Shown piece after piece: positions 8,053 to 15,623 of a stretch of DNA of 64,000 nucleotides. This DNA comes from Paenibacillus sacheonensis (lineage in GTDB: Bacteria > Bacillota > Bacilli > Paenibacillales > Paenibacillaceae), in assembly GCF_009909195.1 (NCBI RefSeq), contig NZ_JAAAMU010000009.1:186001-250000 (forward strand), read 5' to 3'. Each line of letters starts with the position of its first letter. Within the stretch, counting starts at the first letter, position 1. Under the pieces are notes generated by a model. That model did not search any database. It was not told the DNA's origin and saw nothing but the letters and a program-made list of their open reading frames with translations. Both the position numbers and the translations under genes were made by a program.

Positions 8053-9149
8053 CGTTTCCGGCCTCCCACTTCGATTTGCCTGCCCTTCCACGCGACGCGT
8101 CCCAGAAACAAGACCCGGTATAACGAATACAGCATGATATAAAGGAAAAACGCGGTGCTCAGGAAATGAAGCGCGGGCATCCATCTGCCGAAGCGCCCGG
8201 TATAGCGTACAAAATAATACATTTGTGCCGTATACAGCACGTATCCGGCAATAAGCGGCAGCGACCACGAAGCAGCAAGGACGAAAGGCGCCGCCTCCGC
8301 TGCGATTAATCCGATCAGCCACACGGCGACAAGCAGCGTCGTCCGCAGGTCCAGCCTGCTCGTGCTCAGCACGGCTCCTTTGCCGAAGCCTTCGACCTCG
8401 CTGCGGATCCCGCCGGGGTACATCCGGAATTCGACCATGCCGCGGCCGATAAAATTCGTGACCGGAATGCCCGCTTCCATGAACTTGGCGCCAAGATTCA
8501 GGTCGTCGAGCAGCTCGGACTTGATGGCTTCATGCCCTTGCGCCGTCTCGTAATCTTTCCGGGTCGCAAGGATGCAGGAGCCGTAAAGCCCCTTCATCGG
8601 ATTCGTTCGCTCGAACGGCGACGTAAACGCGAACAAGCCCAGAATATTCGGTATCAGCGCCAGCTTCTCGTACGGCTTCTCCGCGTGGTGGTACGGAACG
8701 ACGGATACGACGCCGCCCGCTCGTTCTCTTGCCGCGATCAGCGACGCCAGCGCCTGCGGCGCGAGCCGGACATCCGCATCCAGGAACGCGATCAGATCGC
8801 CGGACGCTTGCTTGTAGCCGTTCCACACGGCCCAGTTCTTGCCTGTCCATCCCGGCGGGAGCGGCATGCCGGCCAAGACCTTGACGCCATAGCGCTCCGC
8901 GATGGCTCTCGTCCCGTCTTCGGAGCCGTCGTCCACCACGATAATTTCGAACGGTTGAACCGTCTGCGATCGAAGCGAGCCGAGCAGATGAGGGAGGTTG
9001 CGTTCTTCGTTCCTTGCCGGGATGATGACGGACAGCTTTCCCGGAGAAGGCGGAGGGTTATGACGGCTTGCGGGAATCGTTTTACGGCGGAATAAGACCA
9101 GACCCGAGGCGCACGCAGCCGCCAGCAGCCCCATGATCAGCAAATCCAT
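8049..9149 (-). CDS. Membrane glycosyltransferase, family 2 (CrtQ-like)
   Basis: A 366-residue GT-A type glycosyltransferase. An N-terminal membrane anchor is followed by LSVIIPARNEERNLPHLL, the nucleotide-sugar site VVDDGSEDGT, the metal-binding DADVRL and a late ELLDDLNLG acid motif; three to four hydrophobic helices close the protein. The layout resembles CrtQ-type 4,4'-diaponeurosporenoate glycosyltransferases and other lipid-linked transferases. No carotenoid desaturase or oxidase gene is nearby, so the acceptor is unknown. The stop overlaps the start of the PlsY-like gene by four bases, which implies coupled translation. ATG 9149 follows a G-rich ribosome site. It may glycosylate a lipid that the next enzyme acylates, or that enzyme's product. 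Confidence 0.82.
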   Translation of the reverse strand: MDLLIMGLLAAACASGLVLFRRKTIPASRHNPPPSPGKLSVIIPARNEERNLPHLLGSLRSQTVQPFEIIVVDDGSEDGTRAIAERYGVKVLAGMPLPPGWTGKNWAVWNGYKQASGDLIAFLDADVRLAPQALASLIAARERAGGVVSVVPYHHAEKPYEKLALIPNILGLFAFTSPFERTNPMKGLYGSCILATRKDYETAQGHEAIKSELLDDLNLGAKFMEAGIPVTNFIGRGMVEFRMYPGGIRSEVEGFGKGAVLSTSRLDLRTTLLVAVWLIGLIAAEAAPFVLAASWSLPLIAGYVLYTAQMYYFVRYTGRFGRWMPALHFLSTAFFLYIMLYSLYRVLFLGRVAWKGRQIEVGGRKR

Positions 9150-9296
9150 ACCCCCACCCCCTGTCTAATTTTAGGATATGAATCTATCTTAAGAGATATT
9201 GCTAGAAACTTCCACGGTTTGTAAGCACAGGGAACAAAAACAGCCGTAAGTTCCCCCGCTGCCACCTGCCCCCGCCTATCTTGCCTCCGAATACAA

Positions 9297-9326
9297 ATAA
9301 CCCCGACCTGGCAAGGCCGGGGGGTT
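9297..9326. other. G+C-rich hairpin upstream of the glycosyltransferase
   Basis: AACCCCGACCT pairs with AGGCCGGGGGGTT around a 4-5 nt loop. The minus strand continues with a weak U-rich stretch, so it could be a second terminator after the tRNA or part of the glycosyltransferase 5' region (this 303-bp gap otherwise shows nothing). Confidence 0.45.
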
Positions 9327-9399
9327 CGCGCGCTTCAGTACGGGTTCGCGCAGGTTCGCATGGGCTTGCGAAGGCCGATTTGAAAAAATAGTAAAGAAC

Positions 9400-9437
9400 A
9401 AAAAATCCCCCGCCGCGGAACTCCGCTAGCGAGGGAT
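9400..9437 (-). terminator. Terminator of the tRNA-Lys gene
   Basis: ATCCCTCGC... with ...GCGGGGGAT forms the outer stem and GCGGA/TCCGC the inner one; on the minus strand a run of six U follows. It lies 16 bp after the tRNA. Confidence 0.85.
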
Positions 9438-9452
9438 CTCGGATAATCATAT

Positions 9453-9523
9453 AGGCCCGGTGGGGGTCGAACCCACAACCTACCGGTTAAGAGCCGGTTG
9501 CTCTGCCATTGAGCTACGGACCT
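9453..9523 (-). tRNA. tRNA-Lys (anticodon CTT)
   Basis: The minus strand folds as a full cloverleaf: acceptor AGGTCCG/CGGGCCT with one G-U pair, D arm GCTC-AATGGCA-GAGC, anticodon arm ACCGG-CTCTTAA-CCGGT with anticodon CTT (reads AAG), and T arm GTGGG-TTCGACC-CCCAC. The D loop is short (7 nt), giving a total of 71 nt. The 3' CCA is not encoded. It has its own strong promoter and terminator, so it is a single-gene unit. Confidence 0.95.
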
Positions 9524-9535
9524 GCAATACTCAGT

Positions 9536-9564
9536 ATTATAATACAAATGACATTAATTATCAA
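9536..9564 (-). promoter_or_regulatory. Promoter of tRNA-Lys
   Basis: TTGATA (9559-9564) and TATAAT (9536-9541) with exactly 17 bp between them on the minus strand, 12 bp before the mature tRNA end. This is a near-consensus sigma-A promoter. Confidence 0.9.
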
Positions 9565-9628
9565 CCTGTCCCGCAAATTCGGATTGTTGCCGGCATGCTG
9601 CAGGTTTACCTTCGGGCCGAGCGCATGC

Positions 9629-9670
9629 GGCTATAGAACCGCATCCTTGATCGGAAGCGGCTCTATAGCC
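9629..9670. other. Inverted repeat after the VWA gene
   Basis: GGCTATAG (9629-9636) and CTATAGCC (9663-9670) with further inner pairing (ACCGC/GCGG). It follows the VWA gene stop and may end its transcript, but there is no U run. Confidence 0.4.
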
Positions 9671-9708
9671 AATCGCACGATACGCAATTCCTGCATCCCA
9701 TCCGCTAG

Positions 9709-10383
9709 CTAGGCTCTCGGTTTGCGGACGTTCCGGCTACCGCCGCGGCCCGCGAAGTCCGCTTCGATGGGCTGGCTCCAATTCTCCGCCAATGCGCCGC
9801 GCTTGCGGAAATCCGATATCGCATCGGCCACGACCGCGTAATTGAGCTGCGTTCCCTCGCTGTCGGCGTGATAGTTCTGCGCCCGGCTTGGCGCAATCCC
9901 GAAGCGTCCGGCTACTTCAGGCGCGTCGATATTCGCGCCGAGGAAGATAAACTCCCAGCCATGCTTGCTCGTTTGCCGCTCGATCATGGCTTTGATCCTG
10001 CCGTAGTCGTATTCGCGGCTTGCATTCTCCATGCCGTCCGTCGTAATGACGACCAGCACTTTGTCAGCCCGGTAAGCCTCCGCTGTATGCTTCTGGGCAT
10101 TGCCGATCTTGTTGATCGTGGCGCCGATGGCATCGAGCAGCGCCGTCGAGCCGCCAACCGCGTATTCCTTCCCGCTGATCGTCGATACGGCCCGCAGATC
10201 GATTCGGTCATGCAGCAGCTCGTAGTTATTGTCGAACAGCACCGTCGTGATGCGCGCCTCGCCCTCCACGGCCTTCTGTTTGGCCAGCATCGCGTTGTAT
10301 CCGCCGATCGTATCGGCCTCCAGCCCGCTCATCGAGCCGCTTTTGTCCAAAATAAATACCAGTTCCGTCAAGTTCGTGTTCAT
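9709..10383 (-). CDS. Von Willebrand factor A (VWA) domain protein
   Basis: A 224-residue cytosolic single-domain VWA protein. The MIDAS metal site is complete: DKSGSMSG near residue 14 (DxSxS), a threonine in the GGSTALLDAI loop, and TTDGMENAS near residue 112. No signal peptide or membrane segment is present, so it is not a surface adhesin. Proteins of this kind are often linked with tellurite or stress systems or with AAA ATPases (MoxR), neither of which is adjacent. ATG 10383 has GGAGG 8 bases upstream, better than the ATG five codons earlier. The partner is unknown. Confidence 0.85.
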   Translation of the reverse strand: MNTNLTELVFILDKSGSMSGLEADTIGGYNAMLAKQKAVEGEARITTVLFDNNYELLHDRIDLRAVSTISGKEYAVGGSTALLDAIGATINKIGNAQKHTAEAYRADKVLVVITTDGMENASREYDYGRIKAMIERQTSKHGWEFIFLGANIDAPEVAGRFGIAPSRAQNYHADSEGTQLNYAVVADAISDFRKRGALAENWSQPIEADFAGRGGSRNVRKPRA

Positions 10384-10539
10384 GTTAAGTTCCTCCATTC
10401 AGTATCGTTCGATCTGAATTAAGGATACCGCCGCGCAGACACGAAGAGGTCGCTTCGGGAGCGACATTGGACTCCGGATGTCCTCAAGACGGCGGCGAAG
10501 TCGCGATGGAATGCGGATAGCGGCTAGCCATGCCGGGAT

Positions 10540-11661
10540 TCATGAGCCAAGAAGCGGCTGATCGTAATGGAACAGGACCTCGTTAATGGCGAATAAGTCA
10601 TATTGGCCCTGAAGGATGAAGTATTCGATAATGACGTCGAACTTCTGGCTGCGGGACAGCGCGTAACCCGCGCGCTCCAGCAGGTCCGCGGTCTCGGCTA
10701 AGTCGAGCGCGAGCGCGACCGCCAGGGCGATGGCGGTTTTCTTGCTCGGCATGTAGGAGCTGTTGCTGCGGATTTTGGAAAACAGCTTGCGGTCGATATT
10801 CGCGCGCTTGTACACCTCGACGTCCGATCGGCCCTTGGCATCGATGAGCCGCAGGAGCGTCAGGGCAAACGGCTCGTCCAACCGCTCGATGACTTCTTCT
10901 AAGTTGGACAACGGCGAAAGCGAACTGTACCCCGCCACCATTGGCGGCGACATAGCCGCTTCCGCTCTGGCTTCCGCATCTTCCGTCCTGGCATCTACCT
11001 CTTCCGCCCTGGCTTCAGCTTCCTCTACGGCTTCAGCTTCCTCTTCATGACGGCCTTCGTCCCGGTCGTCATGAATGGCACGTCGCTCCGCGTCCAGGAG
11101 ACTGCGGCGCTTCGATACCATTTCCGTTTCGCTTACGTAATGCTCGTCGATGAACGCTTCCACGCTGCCGAGCAGCTGCTCGCTTACCTCGACCGCCGCC
11201 TTGTCGAATACGGCGAGATACACGTCCATATCGCTGCCAAGCAGGAAGTCCTGGATCGCGCCGGATGCGATGCGCAGCGCTTCCGCCTTCGGATACCCGT
11301 ACAACCCTGACGAGATCAAGGGAAATGCGACGGATTCACAGCCGAGCTGTGCGGCAAGCCGGAGCGCGTTCCCATAACAGTCTCGCAGGAGCGTCTCTTC
11401 TCCCTTGCTGCCGCCGCGCCAGACCGGGCCAGGGGTGTGGATGATGTAAGTCGCAGGCAGTTTGAAGCCCGAAGTGGCGACGGCTTGGCCAGCTTCGCAG
11501 CCGCCGATCCTCTCGCACGCCTGCTGCAGCTCGCGAGCGCCGGCCGCCCGGAAGATGGCGCCGCATACGCCGCCGCCCATCTGGAGCGATGTGTTCGCGG
11601 CATTAACGATGGCATCGACATGCATCGCGGTGATATCGTTGCGGACGATGGTAAACGGCAT
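10540..11661 (-). CDS. Macro-domain protein with C-terminal helical domain
   Basis: A 373-residue protein. Residues 1-170 are a macro domain (NAANTSLQMGGGVCGAIFRAAG, then the phosphate-binding ISSGLYGYP), which binds ADP-ribose and in MacroD relatives removes ADP-ribose or acetyl-ADP-ribose. Residues 190-245 are a highly charged, Glu/Arg/Ala-rich coiled-coil linker. Residues 255-373 form a helical domain (LEEVIERLDEPFALTLLRLIDAKGRSDVEVYKRANIDRKLFSKIR... PSKKTAIALAVALAL) with the look of a helix-turn-helix. The same C-terminal domain also occurs alone in Firmicutes as far as I recall. The architecture suggests a DNA- or RNA-linked ADP-ribose hydrolase or sensor. The ribosome site (AAGGAG, 11 bases) is slightly distant. 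Confidence 0.85.
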   Translation of the reverse strand: MPFTIVRNDITAMHVDAIVNAANTSLQMGGGVCGAIFRAAGARELQQACERIGGCEAGQAVATSGFKLPATYIIHTPGPVWRGGSKGEETLLRDCYGNALRLAAQLGCESVAFPLISSGLYGYPKAEALRIASGAIQDFLLGSDMDVYLAVFDKAAVEVSEQLLGSVEAFIDEHYVSETEMVSKRRSLLDAERRAIHDDRDEGRHEEEAEAVEEAEARAEEVDARTEDAEARAEAAMSPPMVAGYSSLSPLSNLEEVIERLDEPFALTLLRLIDAKGRSDVEVYKRANIDRKLFSKIRSNSSYMPSKKTAIALAVALALDLAETADLLERAGYALSRSQKFDVIIEYFILQGQYDLFAINEVLFHYDQPLLGS

Positions 11662-11770
11662 GATGATGTTCGCTCCTTCGGAATGTTCTTTTCTTGTACC
11701 TCTAGTCTATCAAATTCCGGTTTCTATTCAAGGCGCAGGAAGCACTCCGATACCTGCATGTTGGAATACA

Positions 11771-11797
11771 GAAAAGCCAGCCTTCACGGCTGGCTTT
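11771..11797 (-). terminator. Terminator of the ABC/PLP/GntR operon
   Basis: AAAGCCAGCC with GGCTGGCTTT around a 5-nt loop, followed by four U on the minus strand, 57 bp after the GntR gene. Confidence 0.75.
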
Positions 11798-11853
11798 CGG
11801 CTGAATGGTTCGGTTTCGTTCGGCTTGATTCACTGGCCGGGCGGAAATTCCGC

Positions 11854-12531
11854 TCAATAATCCCTGATGATCGTCTCGATGCGATTCATCATCTTGTTGA
11901 ATTCGGCCAAGGCCCGTTCCGGGTCGCGTGCCGCAATGCCCGCGAACATCGTATGGTGAAATTCGTAGGTATCGTCGAACAGCTTACGGTCGCCGAGCGG
12001 TTCGTTGAAGAACAGCTCGTACATGGCCGATATCGACTCGAGCACGCTGTAGAGGATCGGGTTGGAAGCCGCCTTCATCACGCCGCGGTGGAAGGCCAAG
12101 TCGATTTGGGAGGTCGATTTCCCCGCTTCCTTCAGCAGCTTGTATTCTTGCAAGCACGCCGTCAATTCGTCGATTTGCGCCGGCGTGATCCGCTCCGCCG
12201 CCAATTCGACCGCTTTGCCCTCCAGCGCCCGGCGCACGTCAAGAATCGAGAGCAGGAAACGCTTTTCTTTTTCGATTTTGATCTTGCCGGCAAACCGGTA
12301 CGTGCCCACGTCGCGGACATAGATTCCTTTTCCGTTGGATACGGTGATGACGTCGGTTGCCTCCAGGTAACGCAGCGCTTCGCGGAGCGAAGAGCGGCCG
12401 ACGCCGAACATCTGCGTCATCGCCTCGACCGATGGAAGCCGATCTCCTTCTTGAAGCTCTTTTTCTTCAATATAGTTCTGAATTTCCTGCGAGACCAGTT
12501 CAGGCATCGACTGTCTTTGGATTTTAGCCAC
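11854..12531 (-). CDS. GntR-family transcriptional regulator (FadR/FCD type)
   Basis: A 225-residue regulator. The N-terminal winged helix-turn-helix (LPSVEAMTQMFGVGRSSLREALRYLEATDVITV, about residues 30-65) is followed by an all-helical FCD ligand domain (residues 85-220) with the expected Asp/His metal-binding residues (DLAFHRGV, and HHTMF). FCD regulators bind small carboxylates or sugar acids. It is the last gene of the operon that encodes a sugar-type importer and a PLP enzyme, so it probably controls that operon. The start is GTG with GGAG 9 bases upstream. Confidence 0.92.
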   Translation of the reverse strand: MAKIQRQSMPELVSQEIQNYIEEKELQEGDRLPSVEAMTQMFGVGRSSLREALRYLEATDVITVSNGKGIYVRDVGTYRFAGKIKIEKEKRFLLSILDVRRALEGKAVELAAERITPAQIDELTACLQEYKLLKEAGKSTSQIDLAFHRGVMKAASNPILYSVLESISAMYELFFNEPLGDRKLFDDTYEFHHTMFAGIAARDPERALAEFNKMMNRIETIIRDY

Positions 12532-12575
12532 ATCGCATCACTCCTCGTTTGCGCGAATCCAATCCGCTTCCCAGG

Positions 12576-13751
12576 TTACAAATTCAGATCTTGCACGGCT
12601 GCCCAGGTCTGATCCAAGTCGTCGATCAAATCGTCGGCGCTCTCCAGTCCGATATGCAGGCGAATCAAGCTGCGGGCACCCGCCCTGCAGCTTGCGCCGG
12701 CGGGGTTAACCGTGACGAGCGACTCGAAGCCGCCCCAGCTGACTCCGATTTTGAAATACTTCAGCCGGCTTGCCCATTCCCGCATCTTCTCCGTCGACTC
12801 CGTCGATTCGAACGAGAACAGCCCGCTCGAGCCGTTCATTTGCCGCAAGCCCAGCTCGTGCTGCGGATGCGAAGACAGCGCGGGATGGTTGACTCCCGCC
12901 ACGTACGGCTGGCCGAGCATATGATTCGCGACCTTCAGGGCACTGCGCTCATGCCGTTCCATCCGCAGCGGCAGCGTCCGCAGGCAGCGGGTAATCTGCG
13001 CCGCGGTAGCAGCCGTCATAATGCCGCCGAACAGCATATACTCATCCTCGGCAATCCGGCTGACCAGACGCTCGGAGCCCAGCACGACGCCGGCGACGCT
13101 GTCGCTCTGCCCGGAGATATACTTCGTGCAGGAATGAACGACGAGATCGATGCCCAGCTCCAAGGGCCGCTGGAATACCGGCGTCGCCCAGGAGTTGTCG
13201 ATAATGGTTACGATGCCACGGCTGCTCGCCAGCTCCGCGCAGGCCTTCAAGTCCTGCAGCTGGAACATCCCCGAGGTCGGACTTTCCAGATAGAGCAGCT
13301 TCGTCTCCGGGCGAATCGCCGAGCGAATGTTGTCTATGGATCGTCCGTCCACGAGCGTCGATTCAATGCCGAACCGCTGAAGGTACTGGGTGACGAGCAT
13401 TCGCGTCGGTCCGTATGCCTGATCCATGCAGACGATATGATCGCCGGTTCTTACCGTCGAGAGAATCGCTGCCGATATTGCAGCCATGCCCGAAGCGAAA
13501 CACTTCGCCATCTCCGCTTGCTCCAGCTCGGCCAGCTTATCCTCCAGGTACCGTACCGTCGGGTTATTTCCCCGCGAATACACATGAAGGTTCTGTTGGT
13601 TCTGCCCGGCCGCGGTGAATTTATCGTACGTCTCGAAGGCGAACAGGCTGGTTTGGTAGATCGGCATATTAATCGAACCGTGATGCCGTTCGTCGACGGC
13701 ATCGTGAGCTGCCGATGTATACTGCCATTCCCGGTCGTTCTTCTCGGTCAT
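12576..13751 (-). CDS. Cys/Met-metabolism PLP enzyme (cystathionine synthase/lyase type)
   Basis: A 391-residue fold-type I PLP enzyme of the cystathionine gamma-synthase / beta-gamma-lyase family. Visible features: YSRGNNPTVRYLEDKLAELE near residue 60, SGMAAISAA (phosphate cradle), YLESPTSGMFQL, DNSWATPVFQRPL and the Schiff-base lysine in SCTKYISGQSD near residue 203. The family eliminates or replaces substituents on the beta or gamma carbon of Cys/Met-like amino acids. It sits in an operon with a sugar-type importer and a GntR regulator, an unusual place for a transsulfuration enzyme, so the imported compound may be an amino acid conjugate. The exact reaction cannot be read from sequence. 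ATG 13751 has AAAGGGG 8 bases upstream. Confidence 0.88.
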   Translation of the reverse strand: MTEKNDREWQYTSAAHDAVDERHHGSINMPIYQTSLFAFETYDKFTAAGQNQQNLHVYSRGNNPTVRYLEDKLAELEQAEMAKCFASGMAAISAAILSTVRTGDHIVCMDQAYGPTRMLVTQYLQRFGIESTLVDGRSIDNIRSAIRPETKLLYLESPTSGMFQLQDLKACAELASSRGIVTIIDNSWATPVFQRPLELGIDLVVHSCTKYISGQSDSVAGVVLGSERLVSRIAEDEYMLFGGIMTAATAAQITRCLRTLPLRMERHERSALKVANHMLGQPYVAGVNHPALSSHPQHELGLRQMNGSSGLFSFESTESTEKMREWASRLKYFKIGVSWGGFESLVTVNPAGASCRAGARSLIRLHIGLESADDLIDDLDQTWAAVQDLNL

Positions 13752-13785
13752 CGTTTATGCCCCTTTCCTCGTTGTACGAGCCCGG

Positions 13786-14613
13786 TTATCCTTTGACGGC
13801 TCCCTGCGTCAGACCTTCGACGATGAAGCGCTGCGCGATGGCGAACAACGCGATGGTCGGGAGAACGGACAGCACGGTGCCGGCCGACATCGCGCCCCAA
13901 TCGACGTCGAACTTCATCACGAACGAGTTCATCGCGACGGGAAGCGTTTTCAACGATTCGTCATCGATGAACAGCACCGCCATGAACAGCTCGTTCCAGT
14001 TCTGCACGAAGGCGAAAATAAACGTTGCCGCGATTCCGTTCAGCATCACCGGCATGATGACGCGAATAAGCGCCGACAAGCGGGAGCAGCCGTCGATCAT
14101 CGCGGCCTCTTCCAGGCTGGACGGGATTCGTTCGAAGAACCCTTTGAGCAGGATCGTCGAGAACGGAATCAAGCCTACGGTGTACATTAAGATCAGCGAA
14201 GCGCGCGTATTGATCAAGTCGAGCCGCGACATCAGCAGGTAAAGCGGCGCTAGCGCCACGAACCCGGGCAGCATCTGGGTCAGGAAAAATCCCAGCATGA
14301 CATGCTTATGGGCGCGGAATTTGAACCTAGCCAGCACATAGGCGCTCAAAACCGCGATAACGACGACGACCAAGGCCGCGCTGATCGAAATGAGCAGGCT
14401 ATTGAAGATGTAGATGTGGAATTTGGATATCTTGATGATGTTGATGTAGTTCTGGAAGGTTAGATGGGTGGGCCAATATTTCAGCGGGAAGGAGAAGATT
14501 TCTTTCTGCGGTTTGAGCGACGTAATGACGATCCAGTAGAGCGGAAACACCATCACGATTAAGTACAGCGCCAGGAAGACGGCCTTCGATCCTTTGAATA
14601 GGTGCCTCTGCAT
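13786..14613 (-). CDS. Sugar-type ABC transporter permease (MalG/UgpE family)
   Basis: A 275-residue inner-membrane permease with six hydrophobic segments and the EAA loop LEEAAMIDGCSRLSALIRVIMP near residue 190. It forms the channel together with the permease encoded immediately upstream (one base between the genes). The family serves carbohydrate (CUT1) importers. No ATPase gene is present in the operon, so an ATPase encoded elsewhere (MsmX type) is inferred. Confidence 0.93.
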   Translation of the reverse strand: MQRHLFKGSKAVFLALYLIVMVFPLYWIVITSLKPQKEIFSFPLKYWPTHLTFQNYINIIKISKFHIYIFNSLLISISAALVVVVIAVLSAYVLARFKFRAHKHVMLGFFLTQMLPGFVALAPLYLLMSRLDLINTRASLILMYTVGLIPFSTILLKGFFERIPSSLEEAAMIDGCSRLSALIRVIMPVMLNGIAATFIFAFVQNWNELFMAVLFIDDESLKTLPVAMNSFVMKFDVDWGAMSAGTVLSVLPTIALFAIAQRFIVEGLTQGAVKG

Positions 14614-14614
14614 A

Positions 14615-15544
14615 TTAGAAGTCCCCCAATTTCGCGGCTCTGGTCACGGTTAAGTAGAAGATCGTATACAGCAGCAGGATGCCGATCATCAGAATGCCGA
14701 TCGCAGACGCCGCGCCGTAATCGCCGCTGTACATGATTTTGTCGAGCATCAGCGAGGACAGGATATGCGTCGAACCGGCAGGCCCGCCGTTCGTGAGCCC
14801 GTAGATGATCGACGGATCGTTGAAGATCCAGATCGCGCGCAGCAGGGTCGTCGTGATGACCGTCGGCATGATGTAGGGCAGCGTAATGTTCAACAGCTTG
14901 CGCGCTCCGTTCGCGCCGTCCATGCTCCCCGCTTCGTACAGCTCCGACGGCACGGATTGCAGCGCGGCCAGCAGCATGATCGCGAAGAACGCGATGCCGT
15001 ACCACACGTTCGCGATGATAACCGATGCCATGGCCCAGTTCGGATCCGACAAGAAGCCGATTCGCTCATGAATAATGCCGCTTCGCAGCAGCAAATCGTT
15101 GATGACGCCGATCTGCGAGTTGAACATCCATTTCCAGATCAAGCCGATCAGGAATCCGGACAACGCCCAGGGATAGAAGACAAAGCCCTGAAAAAAACCG
15201 CGCCCGCGGAACCGCTTGTTTAACAACAGCGCCACCGACAACCCGATCGTGAATTGCGCGATCAGGGAGATGAACACCCAGTACACGCTGTTGACGGCGG
15301 CAAACTTGAACTTGGCGTCCTCGAACATGTTCTTGAAGTTATCGAGGCCGATGTAGTGCACGTTGGTCAGATCGAAGAGCTGATAGTTCTGGAAGGCCAT
15401 CACGATGCCGCGGAAGAAGGGATAGTATGTAAACACCAGCATCAGAACCAGCGTGGGCAGCAAACAGAAAAAGATGAATCCACGCGGAGAATTGCGGAAG
15501 CTCGCCTGCAATCGCCCTATAACGGAAGGCCGATCATCGTTCAT
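14615..15544 (-). CDS. Sugar-type ABC transporter permease (MalF/UgpA family)
   Basis: A 309-residue permease. The N-terminal hydrophobic helix and the sequence LLPTLVLMLVFTYYPFFRGIVMAFQNY are typical of the MalF/UgpA subunit, as is the EAA loop LYEAGSMDGANGARKLLNITLP. ATG 15544 was chosen (AGGTGG 8 bases upstream) over a GTG four codons earlier. It follows the binding-protein gene after a stable hairpin (15578-15604) that would let the binding protein be made in excess. Confidence 0.92.
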   Translation of the reverse strand: MNDDRPSVIGRLQASFRNSPRGFIFFCLLPTLVLMLVFTYYPFFRGIVMAFQNYQLFDLTNVHYIGLDNFKNMFEDAKFKFAAVNSVYWVFISLIAQFTIGLSVALLLNKRFRGRGFFQGFVFYPWALSGFLIGLIWKWMFNSQIGVINDLLLRSGIIHERIGFLSDPNWAMASVIIANVWYGIAFFAIMLLAALQSVPSELYEAGSMDGANGARKLLNITLPYIMPTVITTTLLRAIWIFNDPSIIYGLTNGGPAGSTHILSSLMLDKIMYSGDYGAASAIGILMIGILLLYTIFYLTVTRAAKLGDF

Positions 15545-15577
15545 GAACCGCACCACCTTTTACGCGAGAAATGGTAA

Positions 15578-15604
15578 CGATGGGTGGCTTTACGCCACCC
15601 ATCG
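15578..15604 (-). other. Intercistronic hairpin between binding protein and permease
   Basis: CGATGGGTGGC and GCCACCCATCG form a perfect 11-bp stem with a 5-nt loop and no U run. Such hairpins protect the upstream mRNA 3' end and adjust binding-protein to permease ratio. Confidence 0.7.
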
Positions 15605-15623
15605 TCCTTCTTGCATGCCTGTT

